Notes under the pieces: model-generated | What the model was told of the DNA's origin: nothing | Database searches by the model: none | What the model saw: the letters and a program-made list of their open reading frames with translations, nothing else | From: Evansella tamaricis | Lineage (GTDB): Bacteria; Bacillota; Bacilli; Bacillales; Salisediminibacteriaceae | Length of the DNA stretch: 64,000 nt | Reading direction: 5' to 3' | Assembly: GCF_019042215.1 (NCBI RefSeq) | Contig: NZ_JAHQCS010000056.1 | Span: 1 to 64,000, forward strand | Made by a program: the position numbers and the translations under genes | Shown: piece after piece, positions 35,593 to 46,198 of the stretch | Layout of the letters: every line of letters starts with the position of its first letter | How positions within the stretch are numbered: the first letter of the stretch is position 1

Positions 35593-37926
35593 ATGAGTGA
35601 AAATACTCAACGAAAACTCCCTTTACTGCCACTAAGAGGATTACTTGTCTATCCAACGATGGTACTCCATCTGGATGTGGGGCGAGATAAGTCAGTCCAA
35701 GCACTAGAACGTGCAATGGTAGAGGAACATGAGATCTTTCTTGCTACACAAAAGGAAATATCCATTGATGAACCAGGAGAATCTGATATTTACTCAGTTG
35801 GAACTTTAGCGAAGGTCAATCAAATGTTAAAGCTTCCAAATGGTACGATTCGTGTTTTAGTAGAAGGTTTACAACGTGGAAAGATTAAGTCCTTTGAAGA
35901 CAAGGATGAGTTTTTTGAAGTGGAAGTAGAACTTCTTGAAGAACGGCAGGAAGCATCTGTTGAAGAACAGGCACTTATGCGTAATGTCTTAGACCAATTT
36001 GAACAATATATTCATATATCAAAAAAAATCTCCCACGAAACTTTTGCATCTGTATCAGATATCATTGAACCTGGACGGTTAGCAGATATTATTTCGTCCC
36101 ATTTACCATTGAAGATTATCCAGAAACAAGAGGTTCTTGAAACCATTTCTTTAGAAGACCGTCTGACGAAAGTGTTGCAAATTTTAAGTAATGAAAAAGA
36201 AGTATTAGGTCTGGAAAAGAAAATTGGTCAAAGGGTCAAAAAATCAATGGAAAAGACTCAAAAAGAATACTACCTTCGTGAACAAATGAAGGCTATTCAA
36301 AAGGAATTGGGCGATAAGGAAGGTAAAGAAGGGGAAATTGAGGAGTTACGAAAAAAAATTGCAGCAGCAGATATGCCTGAATCGGTAGAAGAGAAGTGTT
36401 TGAAAGAACTGGCGCGATATGAAAAGATGCCTGCGACATCAGCAGAAAGCTCTGTCATTCGTAATTATGTGGACTGGTTAATTCAAGTCCCATGGAAAAA
36501 AGAGACGGTTGATCTACTTGATATCCATAGATCCCAAAAAATATTGGATGAAGATCACTATGGACTGGAAAAAGTGAAAGAACGGGTATTGGAATACTTA
36601 GCTGTCCAACAATTAACGAAAGAGTTAAAAGGACCGATTCTCTGCTTAGCAGGACCTCCGGGAGTTGGGAAGACTTCCTTGGCCAGATCCATATCCCGCT
36701 CCTTAGGGAGAAACTTTGTACGGATGTCCCTTGGAGGAGTTCGCGATGAAGCGGAGATCCGCGGTCACCGGCGAACATATGTGGGAGCAATGCCAGGGCG
36801 GGTAATTCAGGGAATGAAAAAAGCAGGTACTGTTAACCCCGTCTTTTTATTGGACGAGATAGATAAAATGGCGAGTGATTTCCGTGGTGATCCTTCCTCT
36901 GCCATGTTAGAAGTACTAGATCCAGAACAAAATAACAGCTTCAGTGATCATTTCATAGAAGAACCATATGATCTTTCGAAGGTGATGTTTGTTACAACAG
37001 CAAATAATATTGGGGCAATTCCCCCTCCATTAATGGACCGTATGGAAGTCATCCATATTGCCGGTTATACAGAAGTGGAGAAGTTACAAATTGCGAAAGA
37101 ATATCTCCTTCCAAAACAGGTGAAGGAACATGGCCTTACGAAAGGGAAACTACAAGTCAAAGATGATGCAATCCTTAAAGTAGTCAGGTATTATACCAGA
37201 GAAGCAGGAGTTCGGAACCTCGAACGCCAAATGGCTACCATTTGCAGAAAGGCTGCAAAAATCATTGTATCCGAAGAAAAAAAGCGTGTCATTGTTACGG
37301 AGAAAACGATCGAAGAGTTATTAGGAAAGACAAGATTCCGTTATGGTAAAGCAGAGGCAGAGGATCAAGTAGGTGCAGCAACAGGTCTCGCTTACACAAC
37401 TGCTGGTGGTGATACGCTGACCATAGAGGTTTCCCTTTCCCCAGGAAAAGGGAAGCTAATATTAACTGGTAAATTAGGGGATGTCATGAAAGAATCTGCA
37501 CAAGCTGCATTCAGTTATATCCGGTCAAAATCCGAAGAACTATCAATTGACCCTAGTTTTCATGAGAAAAATGATATTCATGTCCATGTACCTGAAGGAG
37601 CCGTTCCAAAGGATGGTCCTTCCGCTGGGATAACGATGGCTACAGCCTTAATATCCGCATTGACGGGTCAACCAGTTCGGAAAGAAGTAGGGATGACGGG
37701 AGAGATTACCTTAAGGGGGCGAGTTCTTCCAATTGGAGGACTGAAGGAAAAATCAATGAGTGCCCATCGCGCGGGGTTAACACATATTATCATTCCGAAA
37801 GATAATGAGAAGGATTTAGAAGATATTCCTGCCAGTGTAAGGGAAGATCTTACCTTTATCCCAGTATCCCACTTAGATGAAGTACTTAAGGAAGCGTTAG
37901 TGGTGAAAAATAATGAAAATAAATAG
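35593..37926 (+). CDS. lonA: ATP-dependent protease LonA
   Basis: A 777-residue AAA+ serine protease for damaged and regulatory proteins. The N-terminal LAN domain ([20 protein letters not shown]) is followed by a helical region, the ATPase (Walker A GPPGVGKT at 354-361; Walker [12 protein letters not shown]) and the proteolytic domain with Ser677 in [17 protein letters not shown] and the lysine in [17 protein letters not shown]. Length and active-site number match B. subtilis LonA. The end overlaps engB by 14 bases. Ribosome site GGTGGAGG before ATG. Confidence 0.97.
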   Translation: MSENTQRKLPLLPLRGLLVYPTMVLHLDVGRDKSVQALERAMVEEHEIFLATQKEISIDEPGESDIYSVGTLAKVNQMLKLPNGTIRVLVEGLQRGKIKSFEDKDEFFEVEVELLEERQEASVEEQALMRNVLDQFEQYIHISKKISHETFASVSDIIEPGRLADIISSHLPLKIIQKQEVLETISLEDRLTKVLQILSNEKEVLGLEKKIGQRVKKSMEKTQKEYYLREQMKAIQKELGDKEGKEGEIEELRKKIAAADMPESVEEKCLKELARYEKMPATSAESSVIRNYVDWLIQVPWKKETVDLLDIHRSQKILDEDHYGLEKVKERVLEYLAVQQLTKELKGPILCLAGPPGVGKTSLARSISRSLGRNFVRMSLGGVRDEAEIRGHRRTYVGAMPGRVIQGMKKAGTVNPVFLLDEIDKMASDFRGDPSSAMLEVLDPEQNNSFSDHFIEEPYDLSKVMFVTTANNIGAIPPPLMDRMEVIHIAGYTEVEKLQIAKEYLLPKQVKEHGLTKGKLQVKDDAILKVVRYYTREAGVRNLERQMATICRKAAKIIVSEEKKRVIVTEKTIEELLGKTRFRYGKAEAEDQVGAATGLAYTTAGGDTLTIEVSLSPGKGKLILTGKLGDVMKESAQAAFSYIRSKSEELSIDPSFHEKNDIHVHVPEGAVPKDGPSAGITMATALISALTGQPVRKEVGMTGEITLRGRVLPIGGLKEKSMSAHRAGLTHIIIPKDNEKDLEDIPASVREDLTFIPVSHLDEVLKEALVVKNNENK

Positions 37927-38500
37927 TGCAGAGATTATAATTAGTGCGGCAAAACCAAATCAGTTTCCTGCGGGTCCCTTCCCTGAAGTGGCCCTTTCAG
38001 GGCGTTCTAATGTGGGGAAATCTTCCTTTATCAACACTGTCCTTGCCCGTAAAAACTTGGCGAGAACTTCCCAAAGACCAGGGAAAACACAAACACTTAA
38101 TTTCTACTTTATTAATGAGCAGTTTCATTTTGTAGATGTTCCTGGATATGGCTATGCTAAAGTTTCCAAGTCGGAGAGGGAGGCCTGGGGTAAAGTAATG
38201 GAAGTGTACTTTCAGGAGCGGGAACAATTAAAGGGAGTTGTTCAATTAATCGATATCCGTCACAAACCGACGGAGGACGATACGATGATGTATGAATGGT
38301 TGAAATATCATGAATTGCCTGTCCTGATTATTGCAACGAAAGCAGATAAAATACCAAAGGGAAAATACGACAAGCACATAAAAATTATTAAGGAAGAGCT
38401 AAAAATGGAACCAAATGATAAGATCGTTGTTTTTTCTTCAGAAACTGGGTATGGAAAAGAAAAAGCATGGAAAGAAATGGAATCCCTTTTATTTCATTAA
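37913..38500 (+). CDS. engB: Ribosome biogenesis GTPase EngB (YsxC/YihA)
   Basis: A 195-residue GTPase needed for assembly of the 50S ribosomal subunit. GTPase motifs: G1 [13 protein letters not shown]2 threonine in [13 protein letters not shown]3 [11 protein letters not shown]4 ATKADK and G5 VFSSETGYG. It starts inside the end of lonA (14-base overlap), so the two are translationally linked. Known as ysxC in B. subtilis, where it is essential. Confidence 0.96.
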   Translation: MKINSAEIIISAAKPNQFPAGPFPEVALSGRSNVGKSSFINTVLARKNLARTSQRPGKTQTLNFYFINEQFHFVDVPGYGYAKVSKSEREAWGKVMEVYFQEREQLKGVVQLIDIRHKPTEDDTMMYEWLKYHELPVLIIATKADKIPKGKYDKHIKIIKEELKMEPNDKIVVFSSETGYGKEKAWKEMESLLFH

Positions 38501-38565
38501 ACTCAACATCCAATGACTGAAGTCACCTTGGTTCTTGCATATTTCCTAAATCACCATCTATAAAA

Positions 38566-38604
38566 GCTTTAAAGGAGATCTTTTGCTCCTTTAAAGTTTT
38601 TTTT
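38566..38604 (+). terminator. Terminator after engB
   Basis: Stem CTTTAAAGGAG / CTCCTTTAAAG with an 8-base loop, followed by eight Ts. Confidence 0.85.
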
Positions 38605-38986
38605 AATTCTTTTTGTCTATGAAAAAGAATAGCTTATAAGACATATAGATAATTTGACAGTATTGTGAATAAACAGTTGAATTTCATGTCGAAGTTTACC
38701 TATTTCAAGTATTTGTTAGAAAGGTAGAGATATTGTAAGAATCTATATTGTAATTACATAGGAGTCATCATAGCGTTGCCCAATTCATGTGGAACAAGTT
38801 TATTTTCGTTTGAAATGGAAAAATAAGCTTTGTTATGATAACAACGGACTACTTTTTAGAAAATTCTGAACTATTAATTAAATTTAATAAATAGATTTGT
38901 TTAGAAATTTAATAGTTCCTGTAGTTGTGTTGTGAACTTTTGAGATTGAAATCTCAAAGTTTATATAAAAAAAGGGGGAATGTAAA
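38605..38986 (+). other. Leader region of the amino-acid ABC operon
   Basis: No gene was found. A dyad AACTTTTGAGATT / AATCTCAAAGTT (38935-38961) lies just upstream of the ribosome site AAGGGGGAA and may be an operator or an RNA hairpin affecting translation. No S-box, T-box or lysine box was recognised. Confidence 0.4.
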
Positions 38987-39769
38987 ATGAATCGTCTTTT
39001 TAAAACATTTTTACCCATTTTGTTGCTCATGGTTCTTTTGTTAGCAGCTTGTGGGGATGATGATGCAGGTGGAGATGGAATTACTTTGGAGGAAGGAAAG
39101 TTTGTTTTCGCTTTATCTGGTGAGTACCGACCATTTAGCTATATTAATGAGGATGGTGAGTTGGTCGGTTTTGATGTGGATATCGGAATGGCTATTGCAG
39201 AGGAAATGGGATTAGAAGGAGAACCATACCAAATTACGTGGAACTCTATTATTCCCGGACTTCAAGATAACAGATACGATGCAATTATCGGTAGTATGGG
39301 AATTACAGAGGAAAGGATGGAAACAGTAGATTTTTCCGATCCATATTATTTCTCTGGTGCACAACTATATGTTCGCGGAGACAGTGGCATTGGAAGTATA
39401 AACGATGTGGATGATAGTACTGAGGTTGCTGTAGCAGAAGGGACTACATATCACACGATGATACAAGATCATACAACAAATATTGCCACTTATGATTCTG
39501 ATGTTGTTGCACTTCAAGCACTGGCACAAGGGAGACATGATGCTGTCGTAACAGATCGTCTCGTTGGCCTTATTAACATTGAAGAACAGGGATTCGATAT
39601 TGAAATGGTTGGGGAACTTATTGACACAGAAAGAATCGCCATTGCAATCCGTCAAAATGAAGAGGATTTACTAGCTGCTATTAACGATGCCCTTGCAACA
39701 ATCAGAGAAAGTGGAGTATATGAAGAAATTAACGCCAGGTACTTTGATGAAAATATAGGAGAAGAGTAA
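38987..39769 (+). CDS. Polar amino-acid ABC transporter, substrate-binding lipoprotein
   Basis: A 260-residue family-3 solute-binding protein anchored to the outer face of the membrane. The signal peptide ends in lipobox LLAAC (Cys22). The mature domain shows GEYRPFSYINEDGELVGFDV, GLQDNRYDAIIGSMGITEER and FSDPYYFSGAQLYV, all typical. Ligand cannot be named; cystine, glutamine and arginine binders share these motifs. The permease and ATPase follow. The operon lies between engB and hemA, where B. subtilis has no transporter. Confidence 0.9.
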   Translation: MNRLFKTFLPILLLMVLLLAACGDDDAGGDGITLEEGKFVFALSGEYRPFSYINEDGELVGFDVDIGMAIAEEMGLEGEPYQITWNSIIPGLQDNRYDAIIGSMGITEERMETVDFSDPYYFSGAQLYVRGDSGIGSINDVDDSTEVAVAEGTTYHTMIQDHTTNIATYDSDVVALQALAQGRHDAVVTDRLVGLINIEEQGFDIEMVGELIDTERIAIAIRQNEEDLLAAINDALATIRESGVYEEINARYFDENIGEE

Positions 39770-39802
39770 TAGAGTAAACGCAAAAAAGATTAAAGAAGGA
39801 CT

Positions 39803-39831
39803 AAATGTGCACTTTTTAGTGCACATTTTTC
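39803..39831 (+). terminator. Intra-operon hairpin between binding protein and permease
   Basis: AAATGTGCACT / AGTGCACATTT with a 4-base loop and T run. Partial termination or 3-prime stabilisation here would raise the binding protein over the membrane parts, as is usual in such operons. Confidence 0.8.
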
Positions 39832-39853
39832 CCACTTATGTGAGGTGAAGCGA

Positions 39854-40531
39854 TTGATACTCGGAGGTCTTTTTAGTTTCCAAACATTCTTATCAGAGTT
39901 AATTAGAACATATCCGTTATTTTTAAAAGGTGCACAGTTAACGATCCAGATTACGGTAACAGCCGTAGCGATAGGGATGGTACTAGGAATTATTGTTGCG
40001 TTATTTAAGCTTGCCAATCCAGTTTCTAGAAGGATTGCTGACTTTTACATTACTCTAATTCGCGGAACACCATTAATTGCTCAAATTTTTATTCTCTATT
40101 TTGGATTTTCTGGAATTTTCATGTTGTCTACTTTTTGGGCTGTTTCCCTTGCTCTAGCGATACACAACTCCGCATACATTGCAGAGATCTTTCGCGGAGC
40201 AATTCAATCTATCGATAAAGGACAACGGGAGGCGGGAAGATCATTGGGGATGACACCAGGGTTGACGATGCGAAGAATTATTATGCCCCAGGCAATGAGA
40301 CGTGCCGTACCACCACTTGGAAACCAATTTATTATTGCCCTAAAAGATTCATCACTGGCAGCATTTGTCTCCGCAGGGGAATTATTCCGAACAGCCCAAG
40401 GACAAGTATCTGCCACTTTTCATACGATGGAAATATATATCATTGTGGCAATCTACTATTTACTATTAGTAATGATATTAACGTGGATTGTAAACAAGGT
40501 CGAGTATCGCTTGTCAGTGAGTGAAAGGTAG
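39854..40531 (+). CDS. Polar amino-acid ABC transporter, permease
   Basis: A 225-residue HisM/GlnP-type permease with about five membrane helices. The family motif for ATPase coupling is AGRSLGMTPGLTMRRIIMPQA, and LIRGTPLIAQIFILYFG is the typical second-helix motif. TTG at 39854 is preferred because GAGGTG lies six bases upstream; a GTG at 39845 would lie inside that ribosome site. Eight bases separate it from the ATPase gene. One permease gene implies a homodimer. Confidence 0.92.
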   Translation: MILGGLFSFQTFLSELIRTYPLFLKGAQLTIQITVTAVAIGMVLGIIVALFKLANPVSRRIADFYITLIRGTPLIAQIFILYFGFSGIFMLSTFWAVSLALAIHNSAYIAEIFRGAIQSIDKGQREAGRSLGMTPGLTMRRIIMPQAMRRAVPPLGNQFIIALKDSSLAAFVSAGELFRTAQGQVSATFHTMEIYIIVAIYYLLLVMILTWIVNKVEYRLSVSER

Positions 40532-40539
40532 GTGTCTAA

Positions 40540-41271
40540 ATGAAAGAGATGATCCGGGTTGAGAAATTAAATAAATCATTCGGCGATCTCCATGTTTTAA
40601 AAGATATAGATTTAACAGTAAATGAAAGTGATGTGGTTTGTCTGATCGGCGCCAGTGGATCAGGAAAAAGTACCGTATTAAGGTGTTTAAACTTTTTGGA
40701 AATAAAAGATGAAGGAAAAATAATCTTTGATGGTGAACAGATTGAACCGAAAACTCATGATTTAAATAAAATTCGTCAGAAGGTGGGAATGGTATTTCAA
40801 CATTTCAACCTATTTCCCCACATGACCGTATTAGAGAATGTCATCGAAGCCCCAATTATGGTTAAAAAAATGGGAAAGGAAGAAGCGATCAAGGAAGGAA
40901 AAGCCTTACTGGATAAGGTCGGACTAAGTGATAAGTATGATGTTTATCCTTCTAAACTTTCCGGTGGACAAAAACAACGGGTTGCTATTGCAAGGGCATT
41001 AGCAATGAAACCGGAAATTATGCTCTTTGATGAACCAACTTCTGCCTTAGACCCGGAATTAGTAGGAGAAGTTCTAGAAACAATGAAGACCTTAGCAAAG
41101 GAAGGAATGACCATGATTGTAGTAACCCACGAAATGGGTTTTGCAAAAGAAGTGGCCGATTATACGATTTACATGCATGAAGGAAAAATTGTGGAAGTGG
41201 GACCATCTGTTGAATTCTTTGAAAACCCTAAAGAAGAAAGAACAAAGGAATTTCTGAGTAAAGTATTATAA
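40540..41271 (+). CDS. Polar amino-acid ABC transporter, ATP-binding protein
   Basis: A 243-residue GlnQ/HisP-type ATPase. Walker [10 protein letters not shown] near residue 36, Q-loop [17 protein letters not shown], signature [16 protein letters not shown], Walker [14 protein letters not shown] and switch histidine VTHEMGFA. It powers import through the preceding permease. Strong homology to GlnQ, but the substrate remains open. A bidirectional terminator follows. Confidence 0.95.
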   Translation: MKEMIRVEKLNKSFGDLHVLKDIDLTVNESDVVCLIGASGSGKSTVLRCLNFLEIKDEGKIIFDGEQIEPKTHDLNKIRQKVGMVFQHFNLFPHMTVLENVIEAPIMVKKMGKEEAIKEGKALLDKVGLSDKYDVYPSKLSGGQKQRVAIARALAMKPEIMLFDEPTSALDPELVGEVLETMKTLAKEGMTMIVVTHEMGFAKEVADYTIYMHEGKIVEVGPSVEFFENPKEERTKEFLSKVL

Positions 41272-41299
41272 AAGTATAGAAATAAAATTCAAAAAATAT

Positions 41300-41336
41300 A
41301 AAAAAAATCATTGCAACAGCAATGATTTTTTTTGTT
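41300..41336. terminator. Bidirectional terminator after ABC operon
   Basis: AAAAAATCATTGC / GCAATGATTTTTT with a 4-base loop; A and T runs on both sides allow it to serve the convergent gene at 41404 as well. Confidence 0.9.
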
Positions 41337-41403
41337 GAAATACAATAAGCATTTTAGGTTGTAAAAATTTTTTAAAATGGTATCATAGTGACGGTTGGAT
41401 AAG

Positions 41404-41889
41404 TTACCTTTTCCGAAAAAATATAAAATATACACCAATAACAATAAAAAGGATTGGCCAAATTAAATCGAATCCTGAGAACACTGTTTTTATCCAGTTG
41501 GATAACACATGATTATAAAAGGCAAATGCAGAGATAACCAATAAAATGAGTGCTGGAGTTAATCCTTCTCTCTTATTAACAAAATACTTCATGAAGAAGG
41601 CTACACTTACGATAAGGGTGAAATATCCCCAATAATATGACCAATAACCGAAAGTATGGACACCATGAAAAAATACACCTAGCCCTAATAGGACCATCCC
41701 AGAGAACATTTTATTATCATCTCGGTTGGAGAATCCTTGAAAGGCGAGAACAATTCCTATGAAAAAAAGAATCGATGGCCAAGCAAAAAGAACATGTGCG
41801 AACGGAATTCCAATATCTAATTGCTGAAGTAAAAAATAAAGACCAATAGTAATTAGAATAATTCCTGCAAACATACTATTATTTTTCAA
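41404..41889 (-). CDS. LiaI/LiaF-like multi-span membrane protein
   Basis: A 161-residue protein with five or six hydrophobic segments. The repeat-like pattern FAGIILITIGLYFLLQQLDI, WPSILFFIGIVLAFQGF and DLIWPILFIVIGVYFIFF is that of the LiaI-LiaF transmembrane domain family (DUF5668), found in cell-envelope stress proteins. The cytosolic C-terminal DUF2154 domain of LiaF is absent. It starts with TTG behind GGAGTGA. It is transcribed away from hemA, alone. Function unknown. Confidence 0.7.
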   Translation of the reverse strand: MKNNSMFAGIILITIGLYFLLQQLDIGIPFAHVLFAWPSILFFIGIVLAFQGFSNRDDNKMFSGMVLLGLGVFFHGVHTFGYWSYYWGYFTLIVSVAFFMKYFVNKREGLTPALILLVISAFAFYNHVLSNWIKTVFSGFDLIWPILFIVIGVYFIFFRKR

Positions 41890-42155
41890 AAATGCTCACT
41901 CCTTTTTTTCCATAAATCTTACTAACATTTTCCTTATTGGTTACAATAAAACAATATAGTAAATGATGCGAAAAGGGAACCAATAATTTGTATTTTTTTT
42001 TTGACACAAAATGTTCACATTTACTGCAGAGCATATTTAATGCGGGCTAGATTAGAAATGTTATAATGAAGTTTGAGTTATTTATATTTATTCTAATAAT
42101 ATGTAAAGAACCTATATATTTAGATAATTGTGGAGAAAGTAATGGGGGTGAAGGA

Positions 42156-43544
42156 ATGCACATCCTGGTCGTCAGTTTGAACTATAAAACAACACCAGTA
42201 GAAATTCGAGAAAAATTTACCTTTCAAGAGGATATGGATCGTGCGTTGACAAAGCTCCGAAAGTCGAAGAGCATTTTGGAGTGTGTAATCGTTTCTACCT
42301 GTAATCGAACGGAACTGTATGTTGTCGCAGATCAATTGCATACTGGCCGATACTATACAAAAGTTTTCTTGTCGGAATGGTTTGATATTCCAAAAGAGGA
42401 ATTCACACCATTTCTGCAAATTCGTGAAGACGAACACGCCATTGAACATTTATTCCGTGTCTCCTGTGGATTGGATTCCATGGTATTAGGGGAAACTCAA
42501 ATTTTAGGACAAGTACGCGAAGGGTTTGTAGAAGCACAACGCCAAGGGACAACAGGTACTATTTTTAATCATTTGTTTAAACAAGCTGTAACAATAGCAA
42601 AGCGTGCCCACTCTGAAACTTCAATTGGTGAGAATGCTGTTTCTGTAAGTTATGCAGCGGTGGAATTAGGAAAGAAGATTTTCGGAGATTTTCAGGACAA
42701 AAAAGTGTTGATTTTAGGTGCAGGGAAAATGAGTGAGTTAACCGCTAAGAATCTTTCAGCTAATGGAATTAATGATATTACAGTGATGAATAGGACGAAG
42801 AATAAAGCGGTCGAGCTTGCAAAAAAGTTTTCTGGTTCCGCAAAAGGAATGGAAGAGATTGAGAATTCTCTTCTGACAACAGATATTCTCATTAGCTCGA
42901 CGGGGTCAAAGGGATATGTTGTATCCAAACCAATCGTGGAAAAGTTAATTAAAAAACGTAAGGGACGTCCCCTGTTCTTAGTAGATATTGCTGTTCCAAG
43001 GGACATTGATCCACTGTTATCTGAAATAGAAAATGTCTATTTATATGATATTGATGATTTAGAAGGAATTGTAGCCGCAAATCTTGAAGAGCGTAAACAA
43101 GAGGCAGAAAAGATTGAACTAATGATCGAGGAAGAATTAATTCATTTTAGTCATTGGCTTGATACATTAGGTGTAGTGCCCGTCATTTCTGCTTTACGTA
43201 ATAAAGCTATGACCGTACAAAGAGAGACAATGGATAGCCTTGAAAGGAAACTTTCAAACTTGTCTGATCGAGAAAAGAAAGTGATCCGTAAACATATGAA
43301 GAGTATTGTTAATCAATTATTACGTGACCCCATTTCTGCCGTAAAGGAATTGCCGGAGGAAAAAAACTCAACGGAACTTTTAGACTTTATCACAAAGGTT
43401 TTTGCTCTAGAAGAGCAATTACAGGAACAAGAAAAACTGCCTTCCTGTGAGATTCAAATAAATAAAGATGAACGTAAGTGGAGTATGGAAAAACGTAAAG
43501 CAAAATTAGCAGATCGAAAAGAGGCTTTTGCCCGCTCTGTTTAA
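42156..43544 (+). CDS. hemA: Glutamyl-tRNA reductase
   Basis: A 462-residue NADPH enzyme that reduces Glu-tRNA to glutamate-1-semialdehyde, the committed step of C5 heme synthesis. The catalytic cysteine is Cys49 in [30 protein letters not shown] and the nucleotide-binding [17 protein letters not shown] follow; the C-terminal dimerisation helix ends the protein. The ATG at 42156 behind GGGGGTGAAGGA is used; a longer frame upstream lacks homology. It opens the hemAXCDBL operon. A -10-like TTATAAT is seen at 42061-42067 without a clear -35. Confidence 0.96.
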   Translation: MHILVVSLNYKTTPVEIREKFTFQEDMDRALTKLRKSKSILECVIVSTCNRTELYVVADQLHTGRYYTKVFLSEWFDIPKEEFTPFLQIREDEHAIEHLFRVSCGLDSMVLGETQILGQVREGFVEAQRQGTTGTIFNHLFKQAVTIAKRAHSETSIGENAVSVSYAAVELGKKIFGDFQDKKVLILGAGKMSELTAKNLSANGINDITVMNRTKNKAVELAKKFSGSAKGMEEIENSLLTTDILISSTGSKGYVVSKPIVEKLIKKRKGRPLFLVDIAVPRDIDPLLSEIENVYLYDIDDLEGIVAANLEERKQEAEKIELMIEEELIHFSHWLDTLGVVPVISALRNKAMTVQRETMDSLERKLSNLSDREKKVIRKHMKSIVNQLLRDPISAVKELPEEKNSTELLDFITKVFALEEQLQEQEKLPSCEIQINKDERKWSMEKRKAKLADRKEAFARSV

Positions 43545-43563
43545 GAGAGGGGACTGACATTAT

Positions 43564-44382
43564 ATGTTATTAAATTTTATTTATTTATCCATTGTAGTAT
43601 TTTATAGTTTAAGTATATTAGGTTTTTTTATTGATTTTATTCAAAACAACCAGAGGGTTAATCGAATTGCCTTCTGGTTGCTTTCTATTGTCTGGGTACT
43701 ACAGCTTCTCTTTTTAATTGTCAGGACGATGGAATATAATCGTTTACCTTTGATGACAATTTTTGAGGGGATGTTTTTATATTCATGGATCGTTGTCACC
43801 TTGTCGTTAATTATTAATAAATTTTATAAGAAAGACTTCCTAATATTTTTTGTGAATTTGATTGGCTTTGGTATAATGACAATCAGCATTTTTGCTCCCA
43901 CTGGTGATGTTTCTCCAAGACTAACGGAATTATTGATTCTGGAGTTATTGGTGATCCATGTGACACTTCTCCTATTATCCTATGGAACCTTCACATTATC
44001 TTTTGCGTTTTCCATGCTCTACTTCATACAAAACAACATGTTAAAACGTAAACGTTGGGGGAAGAGGATTAAACGCATTGGAAATTTATCTACATTAGGT
44101 CAACTTTCATATATTTTTACTTTAATTGGTTTTCCACTGATGTTATTAGGAATAATTCTTGGGGTTATTTGGGCATGGGTTAAATTCGGCATGGTACCTT
44201 GGTTTGATGTGAAAGTATTAAGTTCCTTTTTAGTCCTGTTTATGTATGGATTATTTTTATTCCAATGGGTAGTGAAAAAGAAAAGGGGATATAGTTTAGC
44301 TCTCCTAAATATTGCTGCCTTTCTCGTTTTACTAATTAATTACTTCCTTTCCACGTCATTTTCTAATTTTCATATTTGGTAG
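43564..44382 (+). CDS. hemX: HemX membrane protein
   Basis: A 272-residue protein with about eight membrane helices, related to the CcmC/CcsA cytochrome c assembly family (WAWVKFG... and conserved tryptophans, histidine in LLVIHVTLLLLSYG). In B. subtilis HemX lowers the cellular level of HemA. It lies between hemA and hemC as expected. The region is AT-rich, as usual for membrane proteins. Confidence 0.9.
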   Translation: MLLNFIYLSIVVFYSLSILGFFIDFIQNNQRVNRIAFWLLSIVWVLQLLFLIVRTMEYNRLPLMTIFEGMFLYSWIVVTLSLIINKFYKKDFLIFFVNLIGFGIMTISIFAPTGDVSPRLTELLILELLVIHVTLLLLSYGTFTLSFAFSMLYFIQNNMLKRKRWGKRIKRIGNLSTLGQLSYIFTLIGFPLMLLGIILGVIWAWVKFGMVPWFDVKVLSSFLVLFMYGLFLFQWVVKKKRGYSLALLNIAAFLVLLINYFLSTSFSNFHIW

Positions 44383-44442
44383 TAGAATGGAAGAAGAGTA
44401 TCACTTACATCAATTGCAGAACATTACATTTTGGAGGTTAGC

Positions 44443-45375
44443 ATGAGGAAAATTATTATTGGTTCACGAAAAAGTAATTTAGCAATGATTCAAACAAATT
44501 GGGTTATTGACCGCTTAAAATCTCTTGGTCTTGATTATGAATTTGAAATCAAAGAGATCGTAACAAAGGGAGATAAGATTCTGGATGTTACCTTATCTAA
44601 AGTGGGTGGAAAAGGTCTTTTTGTTAAAGAGATTGAAAAAGCGATGTATGATGGTGAAATTGATATTGCGGTACACAGCATGAAAGACTTACCTGCTGTT
44701 ATTGCGGAAGGATTAATGATCGGTGCTGTACCGGAGCGGGAAGATCCGAGGGATGCGTTCATATCCAATAGTGGACAAGCATTGAAGGATTTGCCGGCAG
44801 GATCTGTGGTTGGAACAAGCAGTTTACGTCGTTCGGCCCAAGTCCTTGCCAAACGTCCAGATTTAAAGATTCAGTGGATTCGTGGGAATATAGAAACACG
44901 TTTACGAAAATGCAGAGAAGAGGGATTCGATGCCATAATCCTTGCAGCAGCAGGAATTAAACGTGCTGGTTGGAAAGACGAGATAATATCTGAATTTCTC
45001 GATCCGAAAACATGTCTTCCCGCAGTAGGACAAGGGGCTTTGGGAATTGAATGCCGTGAGGATGATAAAGAAATTGTTGACTTATTATCTAAAATAAATA
45101 ATAAGGATACTGAAAGAACTGTGGCTGCAGAACGCTCTTTTCTCCATACCGTTGAAGGGGGATGTCAAGTTCCAATTGCAGGATATGCAACCCTTCTTGA
45201 TGATGGGAAAATTTCATTAACTGCACTCATTGCTTCACCAGATGGACAAACGGTATTTAGGGAAACGATCGTTGGTGATGATCCTGTGTCCATTGGGAAA
45301 GAAGTTGCAGAAAAAATGCTTATGCAAGGGGCGAAAGAAGTTCTTGATCAAGTGAAGGAAGAACTTGATCTTTAA
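44443..45375 (+). CDS. hemC: Porphobilinogen deaminase (hydroxymethylbilane synthase)
   Basis: A 310-residue enzyme that joins four porphobilinogens into hydroxymethylbilane. [32 protein letters not shown] and [11 protein letters not shown] are the active-site segments; Cys241 in [10 protein letters not shown] attaches the dipyrromethane cofactor. ATG at 44443 lies five bases after TGGAGGT and is preferred to TTG at 44431. hemD follows closely. Confidence 0.97.
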   Translation: MRKIIIGSRKSNLAMIQTNWVIDRLKSLGLDYEFEIKEIVTKGDKILDVTLSKVGGKGLFVKEIEKAMYDGEIDIAVHSMKDLPAVIAEGLMIGAVPEREDPRDAFISNSGQALKDLPAGSVVGTSSLRRSAQVLAKRPDLKIQWIRGNIETRLRKCREEGFDAIILAAAGIKRAGWKDEIISEFLDPKTCLPAVGQGALGIECREDDKEIVDLLSKINNKDTERTVAAERSFLHTVEGGCQVPIAGYATLLDDGKISLTALIASPDGQTVFRETIVGDDPVSIGKEVAEKMLMQGAKEVLDQVKEELDL

Positions 45376-45387
45376 GGAGTGTGGACA

Positions 45388-46167
45388 GTGAAAGGACTTG
45401 GTCTTCATGGTCGGCACATTTTAAACACACGTGCAAAACATCAAGCGAGTGAATTAACGGAGTGCCTTCAAAGGCATGGGGGAATTGTCTTAGAAATTCC
45501 CCTAATTTCTATCGAAAAGCCGGTAGATTGCACCCCAGTGTATCGGGTAATTCAGCAATTGGGTCGTTATGATTGGATTGTTTTTACCAGTGCCAACAGT
45601 GTTCATTTTTTTATGGAATTTCTTACCAATGAGGGGAAACGGGTAGAAGAACTTCAAAGGAAAAAAATCGCAGTTGTGGGGAACAAAACATTAAAATACC
45701 TTCAGAAGAAAGGTATTACGCCTCAAGTTGTTCCATCTACTTTCAGTGGTGAATACTTAACCGAGGAATTACTAAAGAATATTAAACTCGGGGAACGAAT
45801 CCTTTTTCCAAGGAGCAGTCTTTCGAGTAACTACTTAGTACATACATTACAACAGAAAGATATGGAGGTGGATGCTCCTATTGTGTATGAAACAGCAATG
45901 AATACGTCCATCAAAAAGGAATTACATGATACCCTCTTAACCGAAAAGATAGATATCATTACTTTTACAAGTCCATCCACAGTCCGTTCTTTCTTTATGC
46001 AAATAGATCAGTCACTAATAGAAAATAATAGATTAGATTCCATTCTGTTTGCGGTTATTGGAACTGTTACGGCGAAGGAACTGAAGGAATATGGTGTAAA
46101 AGAAATGATAATACCAAAACAGTTTACCATCGAAGGACTAGTGGAGGAACTATTAGAAAAACAATAG
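45388..46167 (+). CDS. hemD: Uroporphyrinogen-III synthase
   Basis: A 259-residue enzyme closing and inverting ring D of hydroxymethylbilane. The sequence is weakly conserved, as in all HemD proteins, but has the two-domain pattern with [35 protein letters not shown] and the later [16 protein letters not shown] and [15 protein letters not shown]. Start set at GTG 45388, eight bases after AAGGAG; the upstream GTG at 45379 overlaps that site. Context (hemC before, hemB after) supports the call. Confidence 0.93.
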   Translation: MKGLGLHGRHILNTRAKHQASELTECLQRHGGIVLEIPLISIEKPVDCTPVYRVIQQLGRYDWIVFTSANSVHFFMEFLTNEGKRVEELQRKKIAVVGNKTLKYLQKKGITPQVVPSTFSGEYLTEELLKNIKLGERILFPRSSLSSNYLVHTLQQKDMEVDAPIVYETAMNTSIKKELHDTLLTEKIDIITFTSPSTVRSFFMQIDQSLIENNRLDSILFAVIGTVTAKELKEYGVKEMIIPKQFTIEGLVEELLEKQ

Positions 46168-46198
46168 ACTAAATATACTAAAATCATGGAGGATGAAT

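Noticed and set aside
38501-38986. Riboswitch before the amino-acid ABC operon
   Set aside because: No T-box, S-box, lysine or glycine riboswitch motifs could be found; only a simple dyad is present.
42001-42024. Possible Rex or PerR site upstream of hemA
   Set aside because: TTGACACAAAATGTTCACA and TTATAAT look suggestive, but only one arm of each consensus is present.
42066-42155. 30-residue N-terminal extension of HemA
   Set aside because: The ribosome site and homology both place the start at 42156; the upstream frame is only open by chance.
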